A stretch of DNA of 33,081 nucleotides from Nitrospinota bacterium (GCA_013349585.1 DUZG01000016.1:1-33081), one strand, 5' to 3'. Shown: positions 9,341 through 17,810, counted from the stretch's first letter. Notes: generated by a model from the letters alone, not told the origin. A program made the numbers and translations.

Positions 9341-10127
9341 TCCACAACTACTTTTCTGATATCGTCTTCATCTAGAGAAACACCCGTATGAGTGCAGTGG
9401 ATGAGGTATTCTCGATTGCCTTTCTGGCCTTGTATCGGGGATTCTGTGAGGTGACGCAGAACCCATGATTTTTCGGAAATGAACTTATGAAGCCGTAAAA
9501 GAACATTCGTGCGTTTAACCGGATCTTTAATGATTCCCTTATTCTCCATTTCGTCTTTCCCAACCTCAAATTGCGGTTTTACCAGAGCAACCACATCGCC
9601 TTGCTGCTTAAGAATTTCAAAAAGGGGAGGGAAAATCAGACGCAGAGAGATAAATGAAACATCGACTACCACCAGTTGCGGGTCATCGCCCAGATCTTCG
9701 CGTTTTAAATTTCGGGCGTTGGTACGATCTAGACAAATAACGCGCTCGTCTTTTCTTAATTTCCAGTCTAATTGTCCATACCCGACATCAACCGCATAAA
9801 CTTTGGCAGCACCCTTTTGCAACAAACAGTCGGTGAACCCTCCTGTTGATGAACCGATGTCCAAGGTGATCTTACCTTCTACGTCGATTTTGAATTGTTC
9901 TAAGGCGTGATCGAGTTTTAATCCGCCACGGCTGGCGAAAGGATGGACTTGACCCACCACATGTATTTCGACATTTTCATCGAAAACCTTTCCGGGCTTG
10001 TCAGCGATGGCATCTTGAATTCTCACCTTGCCCCCAAGAATTATGGCTTGGGCTTTTTCTCTCGTGGTTACGAGTTTTTTTTTACCAACAACTGATCCAA
10101 ACGAATTTTATTTTTCTTAAGAGTCAT
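9337..10127 (-). CDS. tlyA: TlyA-family rRNA 2'-O-methyltransferase, frameshifted at an A9 run
   Basis: The TlyA/hemolysin-A family joins an N-terminal S4 RNA-binding domain to an FtsJ-like SAM methyltransferase that modifies rRNA. The methyltransferase part is intact from about 10026: ASRGGLKLDHAL, SAM loop TLDIGSSTGGFTDC, VDVGYGQLDWKLR, VVVDVSFISL and LVKPQFEVGK. The S4 part (IRLDQLLVKKKLVTTREKAQ, IILGGKVRIQ) starts at ATG 10127-10125, overlapping the xseB stop, but is out of frame by one base. The minus strand has nine A at 10083-10075; ten (or seven) would join the frames, giving about 263 residues, normal for TlyA. This is the only lesion seen. Sequencing error, a recent mutation, or slippage at the A9 run restoring some product are all possible. 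The downstream GTG at 10026 alone would give a protein lacking S4. Confidence 0.85.
10075..10083 (-). repeat. A9 slippage-prone tract in tlyA
   Basis: Nine A on the coding strand inside the S4 domain of tlyA, exactly where the reading frame changes. RNA polymerase is known to slip on A runs of about nine or more. Confidence 0.8.
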
Positions 10128-10356
10128 TCTTATCTTCCACTGGAAAAAGTTCGCTCACCAACTCCCCTTTTTGATCTCGGGTCAGTTTTTCAATTTTAGC
10201 TTCTGCTTCGTTTAGTTTTTTTGAGCAAACGCGCGACATTTTAATGCCTTCTTCAAAAATCTCAAGAGACTTATCAATATCCAATTCGCCTTTCTCGAGA
10301 TCGTCGACAATTTTTTCGAGCCTTTGAATGGCTTTTTCAAATTTTACTTCACCCAT
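10117..10356 (-). CDS. xseB: Exodeoxyribonuclease VII small subunit
   Basis: A 79-residue subunit of exonuclease VII, which degrades single-stranded DNA bidirectionally during repair and recombination. The product has the typical helical hairpin: FEKAIQRLEKIVDDLEKGEL, then LDIDKSLEIFEEGIKM and a charged C-terminal helix. Length and the LExIVxxLExGxLxLxxSLxxFEEG pattern match the family. Its stop overlaps the tlyA start. It is separated from xseA by 457 bases holding a CBS pseudogene on the other strand, which is unusual because xseA and xseB are commonly adjacent. Confidence 0.93.
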   Translation of the reverse strand: MGEVKFEKAIQRLEKIVDDLEKGELDIDKSLEIFEEGIKMSRVCSKKLNEAEAKIEKLTRDQKGELVSELFPVEDKNDS

Positions 10357-10461
10357 AATCGGCCTCTCTGAAAATAGATTTATATTAACAATAAACCTTT
10401 ACTAAAATAGCATTAGTTATCCTATTTTTTTGGTGCCGTAATTGAAACAATTAATAATCGC

Positions 10462-10803
10462 ATGACACACCCGGTTCTATCCATTGGACAAGATAAAACC
10501 GTTAAAAATGCCGCCGAAATAATTTACTCCAATAAAGTTCGTTCATCCCTGGTTACCCAAAATGGAAACTATATCTGAATCATTACCAAAACCGATTTAA
10601 TGATCCGCGTTCTCTTAAAAGATCTTGATGCCAAAATGATCAAAATTTCAGAGGTAATGTCTTCCCCCCCCCCTTATACACCATTGATTCTGGAGAATCA
10701 CTTACGACTGCCAGAGAAATGTTGCGCGAAAAACCTGTTCGGCACCTTACAATTACTCGAAACGCTGAAGTTGTTGGAGTCTTGTCTATAAAAGATCTAT
10801 AAC
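10462..10803 (+). pseudogene. CBS-domain protein, degraded (between xseA and xseB)
   Basis: On the opposite strand to its neighbours, two CBS motifs can be read: MTHPVLSIGQDKTVKNAAEI ending in ITKTDLMIRVLLKDLD, then VMSSP followed, after a frame change, by YTIDSGESLTTAREM and VVGVLSIKDL. Lesions are a TGA at 10576-10578, where the repeat expects Gly (GIITKTDL), and a frame change at the C10 run 10664-10673. CBS pairs bind adenosyl nucleotides and regulate partner proteins; small stand-alone pairs are frequent in bacteria. The original start may lie slightly upstream, since an in-frame IETINNR precedes the ATG. There are no mobile-element ends or target duplications to explain how it came to split xseA from xseB. 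Confidence 0.85.
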
Positions 10804-10813
10804 AAAACCCGCC

Positions 10814-12235
10814 TTAACTTCTCTCTATTATTATTTTTTTTACCGTACAATCCAGTTCCCCCTTAGCCAGTGTTACCTTAACAGGGTCCCCCGGATTTAT
10901 CCCCTCTATACTTTTCAAGGATTTCTCATCTTTCGAACAAATACTGTATCCCCTTTCTAAAATGGACAGCGGATTGAATGCATTCAGGTTTTTTAATATT
11001 CCTTCAAATCGCTCTTTATTCAAAAGAAGATTGGATTGAATGATATGCAGCATTCTTTTTTCCAGCATGCCTAGGTTTTCTTTCATATATGGAATACTTT
11101 TTTCGGGGGAAGCCTGAAATAATCGGTGGATTTTGTTCTGCAACCTTTGTTGATGAGTTAGAAGGTTTTGTTCCAATCCCCGAATCAGGCGAGAATGCAG
11201 TTCATCAACTCGTTGAATTTGCGGATTGAATATTTCCCTCGGTTGATGAAAAAACCGCCTGTCCATCAACCTTTTCAGCAGATCATAATAATATTGTAAT
11301 TTTTGTTGCAGGGAATTTATCAGTGCTTCATTCAGCGAACCAATTTCGCGGAGGGTGTCTTTAAGAATGGGCACGGTTAATTCTGCTGCTGCAGAGGGGG
11401 TGGGTGCCCTCAAGTCTGCAGTAAAGTCTGCTATGGTGAAATCTATTTCATGTCCCACTGCTGAAACAATGGGAATACTTGAAGCTGCGATAGCTCTTGC
11501 AACTTCCTCTTCGTTAAAAGCCCACAAGTCTTCTAAAGAACCACCACCTCGCCCCACAATGATGATCTCTATGTCTTCTCTTTGATTTAATTCGTGTATA
11601 CCACGGGCAATTTCTTCTGCCGCACCTTCTCCCTGCACTTTTGCCGGATAGAGCAATACAGAAACTTTTGGGTTTCTGCGTCTCACTATATTAAGGATGT
11701 CTCTTACCGCAGCTCCCGTGGAAGAGGTAACCACCCCGATTTTCCAGGGAAATTCAGGCAAGGGTTTCTTTTTTTCTTCATCGAAGAGCCCTTCTTTTTC
11801 CAGCTTGATTTTTAATTGCTCAAAAGCTTTTTGCAGCGCTCCCAACCCTCTGGGCTCCATGCTTTCTGTGACTATCTGATATTCTCCGCGAGCATCATAG
11901 ACAGTGATTCTTCCAAACAACAAAACCTGATCGCCATCTTCTGGCTGAAATTTTATCCCCGCTCTATGACCTTTAAATAAAATACAACGGATTTGTGACT
12001 TGTCGTCCTTGAGAACAAAATAACTATGCCCTGAGGCCACAGTTCTGAAATTAGAAATTTCACCTTCTACCCAGATGGAATCGAATGCGGCTTCCATGAT
12101 CGCTTTGATATCACGGGTTAGCTGGCTGACTTGATAAACCTGTGCGCCTTGACTCGCAGAGTCCGATTCGACACTATTTTCGCTTTTTGCCAACCCCAAT
12201 GACTTTTTTGTTCGTGCTTGCCTATTTTGAATCAT
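10814..12235 (-). CDS. xseA: Exodeoxyribonuclease VII large subunit
   Basis: The catalytic subunit of exonuclease VII, 473 residues. After a poorly conserved N-terminal extension of about 30 residues it has the OB-fold nucleic-acid domain (YQVSQLTRDIKAIMEAAF, SIWVEGEISNFR), the catalytic core with IGVVTSSTGAAVRDI, IIIVGRGGGSLEDLWAFN and AVGHEIDFTIADF, a long coiled-coil segment of about 140 residues, and a C-terminal DPVKVTLAKGELDCTV strand region that belongs with XseB binding. It starts 16 bases after the folD stop and is probably co-transcribed with it. The frame is intact. Confidence 0.95.
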   Translation of the reverse strand: MIQNRQARTKKSLGLAKSENSVESDSASQGAQVYQVSQLTRDIKAIMEAAFDSIWVEGEISNFRTVASGHSYFVLKDDKSQIRCILFKGHRAGIKFQPEDGDQVLLFGRITVYDARGEYQIVTESMEPRGLGALQKAFEQLKIKLEKEGLFDEEKKKPLPEFPWKIGVVTSSTGAAVRDILNIVRRRNPKVSVLLYPAKVQGEGAAEEIARGIHELNQREDIEIIIVGRGGGSLEDLWAFNEEEVARAIAASSIPIVSAVGHEIDFTIADFTADLRAPTPSAAAELTVPILKDTLREIGSLNEALINSLQQKLQYYYDLLKRLMDRRFFHQPREIFNPQIQRVDELHSRLIRGLEQNLLTHQQRLQNKIHRLFQASPEKSIPYMKENLGMLEKRMLHIIQSNLLLNKERFEGILKNLNAFNPLSILERGYSICSKDEKSLKSIEGINPGDPVKVTLAKGELDCTVKKIIIERS

Positions 12236-12251
12236 TTCAGTTTCATAAAAA

Positions 12252-13094
12252 TTAGAGGGATTCTTTAAATGCCTTCAAAGTGTTTTCCATAAGAAGAGCA
12301 ATGGTCATGGGGCCGACTCCGCCAGGAACAGGTGTGATGTGTGAAGCTTTTTTTGAAACAGGTTCAAAGTCTACATCGCCAGTTAGTTTTCCATCAACGC
12401 GGTTTATGCCTACATCAATTACCACCGTGCCTTCGCTCACCATTTCTTCTGTGACAAAATTAGCTCGACCCACAGCAGCAACTAAAATATCTGCACTGCG
12501 TGTAATCTCTTCCAGGTTTTGAGTACGGGAATGACAAATGGTGATTGTGGCATTGCGTTGCAATAACAACATTGAAACGGGTTTGCCGACGATATTACTT
12601 CTTCCAATAATTACCGCATGTTTTCCTGAAATTTCAATTTCATAGCGATCGAGTAATGCAATGATTCCTGTTGGGGTGCAAGGTGTCAGTAGAGCATTCC
12701 CCACCACCAACTTACCAACATTTATGGGATGAAAACCATCAACATCTTTTTGGGGATCGATCGCCTGAAGAATTTTTTCAGAATCAATTTGATCGGGAAG
12801 CGGTAGCTGGACAAGAATACCATGGACATCTTTGTTTGAGTTTAACTCTTCTACGAGCTGCAATAATTTTTCTTCGGATGTGTCGGCGGATAATTTTTGT
12901 TCAAATGACTGAAAACCCAATTCACCACAAATTTTATTTTTGTTTCGAACATAAACGGCGGATGCAGGATCATCGCCAACGAGTACCGTTGCCAGTCCTG
13001 GTGTTTTTCCGGTTTTTTTCTTTATTTTCTGTATTTCTTCAGCCAGGCGATTACGAATCTCCCCTGAAATTTTTTTCCCATCAATTAAAACCAT
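12252..13094 (-). CDS. folD: Bifunctional methylene-THF dehydrogenase / methenyl-THF cyclohydrolase
   Basis: Interconverts 5,10-methylene-, 5,10-methenyl- and 10-formyl-tetrahydrofolate with NADP, supplying one-carbon units for purines and formyl-methionine. The 280 residues include the catalytic tyrosine and lysines in AVYVRNKNKICGELGF (Y48, K52/K54), the PLPDQID segment, KDVDGFHPINVGKL, the nucleotide-binding IGRSNIVGKP and the C-terminal signature TPVPGGVGPMT. Length matches the family. It sits between the sigma-54 activator (67 bases upstream) and xseA (16 bases downstream), the usual folD-xseA pairing. Confidence 0.97.
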   Translation of the reverse strand: MVLIDGKKISGEIRNRLAEEIQKIKKKTGKTPGLATVLVGDDPASAVYVRNKNKICGELGFQSFEQKLSADTSEEKLLQLVEELNSNKDVHGILVQLPLPDQIDSEKILQAIDPQKDVDGFHPINVGKLVVGNALLTPCTPTGIIALLDRYEIEISGKHAVIIGRSNIVGKPVSMLLLQRNATITICHSRTQNLEEITRSADILVAAVGRANFVTEEMVSEGTVVIDVGINRVDGKLTGDVDFEPVSKKASHITPVPGGVGPMTIALLMENTLKAFKESL

Positions 13095-13160
13095 TTGCTT
13101 CCTCTCAAATCGTGGTGATAAATTTTATGGGTATTTTAACAGAATTTGAAAAGGAAACGA

Positions 13161-14651
13161 TCAATCAATATCCAGTTCTTTAATCAAGCGGGAAAGGTAG
13201 GAGCGTTGGATATCAAGAATTTTTGCTGCTTTGGTACGATTGCCAGAGGTGGATTTAAGGGTGTTTGTTATGAATATTTTACGAAAAGAATCGCCAGCCT
13301 CTTTTAATGACGAACCAATATTTAGCTCGATAGGCAAATTTGAGGTTTCAAAGGGAAAGTCCTCGGGGCTGAGATTTTCCTCATCACTTAAAACGATAGC
13401 GCGCTCTACCGAATTTTCCAATTCCCTTATATTACCGGGCCAGGAATAGCTCATCAGATGGGGAAGTAAATTTTTCGTTATTCTTTTTGCTGGCTGATTT
13501 TCGGGTGTATGTTTTTTAATAAAGAAAGAAACCAGATCTGGCATATCCTCCTTTTTTTCCCGTAACGGAGGAAGGGTGATTTTAATAACATTGATTCTAT
13601 AATAAAGGTCTTGCCGAAAATTCCCCTCACGCACTTCTTTTTCCAAGTCTCGGTTGGTTGCGGTAACTAACCTGACATCTACTTCAATAGTTTTAGTACC
13701 GCCTAAACGGATAAAAGACTCTTCTTGAATTACCCGAAGAAGCTTGACTTGCATATCCATAGGTAGCTCACCAAATTCATCTAGAAACAGGGTTCCTGTA
13801 TCGGCTGCTTCAAATAGACCTATCTTTTGTGTGTCGGCTCCAGTAAAAGCTCCCTTTTCATGGCCAAACAACTCTCGTTCTAGTAAGGATGCGGGTAATG
13901 CACCACAACTTACGGAAATAAAGGGTTTGTTTTGCCTTTGACCTCGATCGTGAATCAGATGCGCAAATAATTCTTTACCCGTTCCACTTTCACCGGTGAG
14001 CAGAACTGCGGTTTTGGAATTTGCCACTTTTTCAGCAATGGCTATACATTTTTGAATAGCCTGACTTTCGCCAACAATGGCATACCGCTGCAAATACTGC
14101 TCTCTGAGTCGAACAAATTCTTCCCCGAGAAGCTTTCGACTTCGAGAAACTTGAAAAAACTTGGCCATCAACTTCGAAAACTGCTCTAATATTTCTACAT
14201 CCTCTTTAGCAAAGACGCTACCATCGACCTTATCTAAAAACTGCACCACACCGATGACTTTTTTTTCATGCATCAGTGGAAAACTCGCCATACATTGAAC
14301 GGAAATTTTTACCTTCTCACTTACTTTTTGGTACCATCGAGGATCTTGCGACACATCATTAGAAATAATAAAGTCACCAGTTTTAGCGACATGACCGGAT
14401 ATCCCAACTCCAGGTGGAAGGTCAATGTCTTTCAGTTCACCCATATTTTTACCTGAAGCTTGGTAAAATTGCAGCTTGAAGGTTTTCTCGTCCTGCACTA
14501 ACAATAACGACCCGTTTTTAACCCCCACGATATCTTTGGCTGCATCCATGACCATGGACAATAATTCATCGACTTCTAACGAAGCCGTTTGGAACAAATT
14601 TGATATCTTTCGAAGTGCTAAAATATTAGTTTGTTCGCCAATTAATTTCAT
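13161..14651 (-). CDS. Sigma-54-dependent activator with N-terminal GAF domain
   Basis: A 496-residue bacterial enhancer-binding protein. A GAF sensor covers about residues 20-165 ([34 protein letters not shown]). The AAA+ domain follows: Walker A GESGTGKE (220-227), the sigma-54 contact loop GAFTGA (267-272), Walker B TLFLDE (287-292) and an arginine-rich second half. The last 40 residues form a Fis-type helix-turn-helix ([20 protein letters not shown]). It should bind an upstream activator site and open sigma-54 promoters in response to a small ligand, since there is no receiver domain. Targets are unknown, and I found no clear sigma-54 promoter here. It is the only regulatory protein in the window that survives intact. 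Confidence 0.93.
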   Translation of the reverse strand: MKLIGEQTNILALRKISNLFQTASLEVDELLSMVMDAAKDIVGVKNGSLLLVQDEKTFKLQFYQASGKNMGELKDIDLPPGVGISGHVAKTGDFIISNDVSQDPRWYQKVSEKVKISVQCMASFPLMHEKKVIGVVQFLDKVDGSVFAKEDVEILEQFSKLMAKFFQVSRSRKLLGEEFVRLREQYLQRYAIVGESQAIQKCIAIAEKVANSKTAVLLTGESGTGKELFAHLIHDRGQRQNKPFISVSCGALPASLLERELFGHEKGAFTGADTQKIGLFEAADTGTLFLDEFGELPMDMQVKLLRVIQEESFIRLGGTKTIEVDVRLVTATNRDLEKEVREGNFRQDLYYRINVIKITLPPLREKKEDMPDLVSFFIKKHTPENQPAKRITKNLLPHLMSYSWPGNIRELENSVERAIVLSDEENLSPEDFPFETSNLPIELNIGSSLKEAGDSFRKIFITNTLKSTSGNRTKAAKILDIQRSYLSRLIKELDID

Positions 14652-15039
14652 ATGTTTAACGGTAAATTTTTATATTATTAATTTATAAATATGACATTAA
14701 ACTGTCCGTAATTATATAGATTGATAAAAATTAGTAAACATTTAGTATCCCCAATTGAAAAGCATTAATATTTAGCTAATTACACTCCATAAATCACGCG
14801 ATCAACCCTTTTAGAATCGACGATATATTTATTTGAATATTTTAGCATCAATGCATTTCGAGACATCACTGGCCCAGATTCTTCCCCAATACGATATTTC
14901 AAATATAAAACAGCAATTATCTGCTTTCGCAAATTATTGAATAGGAAATATTTTTTCACATATTCTTAGAAGGGGGTGCTATTTCTTCAGGGCAGGGAAT
15001 TTATAGAGAAAGAGCTAGAGGGGCAGCGAAGAAAAAACA
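14652..15039. other. Intergenic region upstream of the sigma-54 activator
   Basis: About 390 AT-rich bases. They contain the promoter region of the activator gene and one 59-codon open frame on the minus strand (listed separately). The right end abuts the second CBS pseudogene. Nothing else convincing is seen. Confidence 0.5.
14780..14959 (-). CDS. Possible small basic protein (59 residues)
   Basis: A frame from GTG 14959 to TAA 14782-14780 encodes a basic, protein-like sequence, with stretches such as FNNLRKQIIAVLYLKYRIG, GPVMSRNALMLKYSN and KYIVDSKRVDRVIYGV. Its composition is balanced rather than low-complexity, which is unusual for chance AT-rich DNA. No convincing ribosome binding site precedes it, and an in-frame TAA lies three codons upstream. 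It may be a real small gene or the remnant of a longer one. I do not recognise the family. Confidence 0.3.
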   Translation of the reverse strand: MKKYFLFNNLRKQIIAVLYLKYRIGEESGPVMSRNALMLKYSNKYIVDSKRVDRVIYGV

Positions 15040-15480
15040 TCAGACGGCGGGGGAACCCTTATCAGAGCAGGGTTTTTTACTTTTCTTTTTTTTAAATTTC
15101 TTTGTGTAATAGCCGATAAAATTACTAATAGTAAGAATCCCCACTACCAGTTAGCCTTCTATCAGGGCAATGTGTAGAATATTGTGAGACCCCATTTTAA
15201 AAAATGCACTCATCATTGAGCTGTAACTCTCAATGCTGACAATAGGTTTTGCCATTATGAATTTTACTTTGGTTTCTTTAGGGTTCAATTCTTCCGCTAC
15301 TAATTTTCGGGATAAATCGGTCTCTATTATGAGACCTAAATTTTACCCTCCTCCTGCAACAATTAAAGCGCTTAATTTTTTGTCCCGCATTTTCTTGGCC
15401 GCTTCTACCACGGTAGCCTCAGGGAGGATGTTTAAATTAGACTCATCCATATAAACAACGTTATCTTTTACTAAGTCCAT
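15040..15480 (-). pseudogene. Second CBS-domain protein, degraded
   Basis: The frame starts at ATG 15480 behind a good AAGGAG site (15491-15486) and ends at TGA 15042-15040. It reads two CBS motifs: ILPEATVVEAAKKMRDKK, LSALIVAGGG, LGLIIETDLSRKLVAEEL, then FIMAKPIVSIESYSSMMSAF, ILHIALIEG and LVVGILTISNFIGYY, plus a lysine-rich tail. Two in-frame TAA stops interrupt it, at 15343-15345 after AGGG and at 15151-15153 after ALIEG. Both could arise from one base change in a GAA, CAA or AAA codon. The frame is otherwise undamaged, so loss may be fairly recent. It lies on the opposite strand from arsC. Confidence 0.85.
15054..15078 (+). terminator. Possible rho-independent terminator (plus strand)
   Basis: AACCCT (15054-15059) and AGGGTT (15069-15074) form a 6-bp stem with a 9-base loop, running into T6 at 15073-15078. 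No plus-strand gene is known upstream, and it overlaps the 3' end of the CBS pseudogene. It may mark a small untranslated transcript or be chance. Confidence 0.3.
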
Positions 15481-15720
15481 CTTTTCTCCTTAATGTATCT
15501 TTATTTAGCCAATTGTAGTGAGAGATAGGCTTAACGTCACTTTAAATTTTGTGGAAAGGATCATGAATCTGCGAGGCGGTGTAAAACCTTTTCACTACAT
15601 CCATATTCCGAACTTTTATTCCAATAGGGTGAACACAGTCTAATGATATAACAAACCTTTTAAATTAAGCGAACATTATTATACTGGCCTTTATTGGTAC
15701 TTATCACTTAAAAATAAATT

Positions 15721-16068
15721 ATGCCTGTAATCATTTATCACAACCCAAAATGCAGTAAATCGCGACAGACTCTAGAGTTGCTTGGAGAGAAAAACATCAC
15801 GCCTACCATTATTGAATATCTTATAAATCCACCGACAGTAGAAAAGTTGAAAGAAATTTTATCGCAGTTGGGTATCGCGCCTCGCGACCTGATGAGGAAA
15901 AAAGAAGATGCTTATGAAGAATTAGGATTGGCAAACCCGTCTCTATCCGATAAAGACTTGATTGGCTTTATGATCGAGCACCCGATTCTTATTGAGCGTC
16001 CTATCGTGGTTACCAATGGTAAAGCCGCTTTAGGTCGTCCTCCAGAGCAGGTATTAGATATTCTCTGA
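15721..16068 (+). CDS. arsC: Arsenate reductase, glutaredoxin-coupled type (ArsC/Spx family)
   Basis: A 115-residue thioredoxin-fold protein of the ArsC family, which reduces arsenate to arsenite with glutathione and glutaredoxin. The N-terminal strand and loop NPKCSKSRQTLELL carry the catalytic cysteine (C11). IIEYLINPPT, LMRKKEDAYEELGL and HPILIERPIVV (the conserved arginine that binds the oxyanion) follow in the expected order, ending GRPPEQVLDIL. Length matches the family. No arsR, arsB or acr3 lies nearby, so it is a solitary gene. The related YffB-type proteins share this layout, so the arsenate role is likely but not certain. No clear ribosome binding site precedes ATG 15721. Confidence 0.88.
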   Translation: MPVIIYHNPKCSKSRQTLELLGEKNITPTIIEYLINPPTVEKLKEILSQLGIAPRDLMRKKEDAYEELGLANPSLSDKDLIGFMIEHPILIERPIVVTNGKAALGRPPEQVLDIL

Positions 16069-16105
16069 TAGAGATTGGGTTACAGAAAAAATGAAAGGGC
16101 CTGCT

Positions 16106-16558
16106 TTAGCTTTTTCGCTTTGCGACTTCGGCGGCGTGAGCTCTAGCTCTTTTTAGCATTGCGGATTTTTCTGCAGAGGTAAAATCATTTCTAGGTATAG
16201 GACCTGGAACAAAATTGCCAGAGGGAACGGGTTTGGTTGCTAGGACAGCAGCAGGGGCAGCTTCTTCGGCTGCGGGTGCTCCTTCGATAACAGCAACCGG
16301 TGCATTGGCAGCTTTTTCTTCCGCCTGGGCTGCTTTGGCCTCTGCTTCTTGTCGGGCTTTTACTTCCACAACCGCTTTTTCTGCTTCGTCGATGATCCTT
16401 TGTTTTTCCAGTTCTTTATCAATAATGGCTTGCTTGCGCTCCTGAATTTCCAAGGCTCGAAGATAACTGTCTTCATTATTTGACATGGTAGATTTCGAAC
16501 CCGAATTGGTACGCATATTCGAGTTAAAATGATAACTTTTATTGGCCCCTTCACTCAT
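16106..16558 (-). CDS. Hypothetical Ala/Glu/Lys-rich protein with central coiled coil
   Basis: I do not recognise a family. The start is set at ATG 16558, eight bases after a GGAG site (16570-16567), rather than the TTG further upstream. The 150 residues divide into an Asn/Ser-rich N-terminus, a long charged helix (ALEIQERKQAIIDKELEKQ through EAEAKAAQAEEKAA, about residues 35-88) predicted as coiled coil, an Ala/Pro linker, and a basic C-terminal tail (LKRARAHAAEVAKRKS). There is no signal peptide or membrane helix. It is likely a structural or nucleic-acid-associated protein. It is convergent with arsC, with 37 bases between the stops. Confidence 0.65.
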   Translation of the reverse strand: MSEGANKSYHFNSNMRTNSGSKSTMSNNEDSYLRALEIQERKQAIIDKELEKQRIIDEAEKAVVEVKARQEAEAKAAQAEEKAANAPVAVIEGAPAAEEAAPAAVLATKPVPSGNFVPGPIPRNDFTSAEKSAMLKRARAHAAEVAKRKS

Positions 16559-16566
16559 TCCATTTT

Positions 16567-16570
16567 CTCC
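16567..16570 (-). promoter_or_regulatory. Ribosome binding site (GGAG) fixing the start at 16558
   Basis: GGAG on the minus strand, eight bases before ATG 16558. It favours this start over the in-frame TTG at 16576, which would place the site inside the coding region. Confidence 0.6.
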
Positions 16571-16825
16571 TGTCAAAATTAAAGCAACCCATTATTTCCC
16601 TTATCATATAAGAAACCCTCAATAAGTTCATATTTTTCTAAATATTACTGAAGGGTTCCGAAAAGGATATGGCGCAAAATATATAAACTTTAACGCCAAT
16701 TGAACGCTGTCGCATTGAAATAATAGACCATACATTAAAAATACTTAATACCAGATTAACATTAATTTAATCCGCGTACCCTATTGTGCCAAGTAACTAT
16801 TAGAAACTTCAGAAGGGAGTGCCCT

Positions 16826-16990
16826 ATGTTTTATGAAGTCCGAGTTCTTGATAGCAAAAATAAATTGAAAAAAATAATTTCTGGACAGCAGTTGAGCCGT
16901 AAGTATTGGGATAATTTTGAATCACATTTCAATATTTCTTCTGCAAAAACTAAAATAACGAAAAACAAATCCACCGCAAAAAATAATTAG
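16826..16990 (+). CDS. Small basic hypothetical protein (54 residues)
   Basis: The start ATG 16826 is chosen because AAGGGAG (16813-16819) lies six bases upstream; the in-frame start at 16784 has no such site. The product begins FYEVRVLDSKNKLKKIIS, a beta-strand-like pattern, continues through QQLSRKYWDNFESHF and ends in a Lys/Thr/Asn-rich tail. No known family is recognised. The strong ribosome binding site and non-random N-terminal half support a real gene. Confidence 0.6.
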   Translation: MFYEVRVLDSKNKLKKIISGQQLSRKYWDNFESHFNISSAKTKITKNKSTAKNN

Positions 16991-17295
16991 TCCATTGTTC
17001 ATGCAAAGTGAAAGTGGGGTGGAGAGATGTCGGGGCTGTTTCCAAAAAAAATGATTTTTTGAATTTTTTACGTAGACATAATAACATTCATTCAAGGCAT
17101 AGCCTTGCTAGTTAATTGGCTTACCGATCCCTTATCTCAGTAATCTAAAAAAAATTGAGAACCGGACTGGACGAGGCCTCTGTTTGTTTCTATTTTTTTA
17201 CTTTCTCAACAATTTCCAACGGACCAATTATTTATTATTGAAAACTTTGGATCTGTATGGGGAAAGAGAAGAAAGAAGACAGCCACTTGGAACGC
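16991..17295. other. Intergenic region between the small gene and the cytochrome c gene
   Basis: About 305 bases without a convincing gene on either strand. They contain a short hairpin, CAAGGC (17093-17098) with GCCTTG (17102-17107) around a 3-base loop, and an 8-base palindrome GAGGCCTC near 17174. Neither has a U-run typical of a terminator. Confidence 0.45.
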
Positions 17296-17724
17296 TTATT
17301 TTCCAAATGACCTTACATATAAGATGACGTGCCAAGCTTCATCCTCAGTTAGGATTCGAGGGATAAAAGAAACCATGGCTGTTCTAGAACTTCCATTTTT
17401 CAATATCCATAAGAGTTCACCATCCGCACGGGCAGCCTGCCAATCTTTATCCGTGAAATTCCGGGGAAGCTTCCCTGTTAGTCCTGGGATATCCCCTAGG
17501 CCTTTTCCGTTTTTTCCATGGCAAGTTATACAATACGCCTTCCCATGAAAAATCGTTTTCCCATTTTGAATATTTTCTGGTGTTGCTGGGAACGGATTCT
17601 CCCAAGACCTGGCTTCCTCTATTTGAGCGGGAGGCACACGCCGCTTGAGAACTTCAGGGTCAGCCGCTTCACTTCCCAAGGGCCAAAGTCCCGCACACAA
17701 TATAAAAAATCCCAGAGACCTCAT
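17296..17724 (-). CDS. Secreted monoheme c-type cytochrome
   Basis: A 142-residue periplasmic cytochrome c. With start ATG 17724, preceded by GATGGGG at good spacing, it has a classic signal peptide (MRSLGFFILC AGLWPLGSEA, cleaved near residue 20). The heme motif is CITCH at 65-69, and the distal Met ligand is likely M117 in SRTAMVSF. The end, TEDEAWHVILYVRSF, matches class I cytochromes. The frame extends to a TTG at 17760, but that would bury the signal peptide. It probably shuttles electrons to a membrane oxidoreductase or terminal oxidase; the partner is not in the window. It lies downstream of the DUF1264-like secreted protein, separated by a strong hairpin. Confidence 0.88.
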   Translation of the reverse strand: MRSLGFFILCAGLWPLGSEAADPEVLKRRVPPAQIEEARSWENPFPATPENIQNGKTIFHGKAYCITCHGKNGKGLGDIPGLTGKLPRNFTDKDWQAARADGELLWILKNGSSRTAMVSFIPRILTEDEAWHVILYVRSFGK

Positions 17725-17776
17725 TTTGCACCCCATCATAACGATGCTACTCGATATCAATACGCAAACGAAGAAT

Positions 17777-17806
17777 ACAGGGAGAGAGAATAAACACTCT
17801 CCCTGT
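17777..17806 (-). terminator. Perfect 10-bp hairpin between the DUF1264-like and cytochrome c genes
   Basis: ACAGGGAGAG (17777-17786) and CTCTCCCTGT (17797-17806) are exact reverse complements with a 10-base loop. It lies five bases after the stop of the DUF1264-like gene and is followed on the minus strand by ATTCTTCGTTTG, a weak U-rich tail. It may be a terminator, or an RNA-stabilising hairpin that sets different expression of the two genes. Confidence 0.55.
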
Positions 17807-17810
17807 TTGA

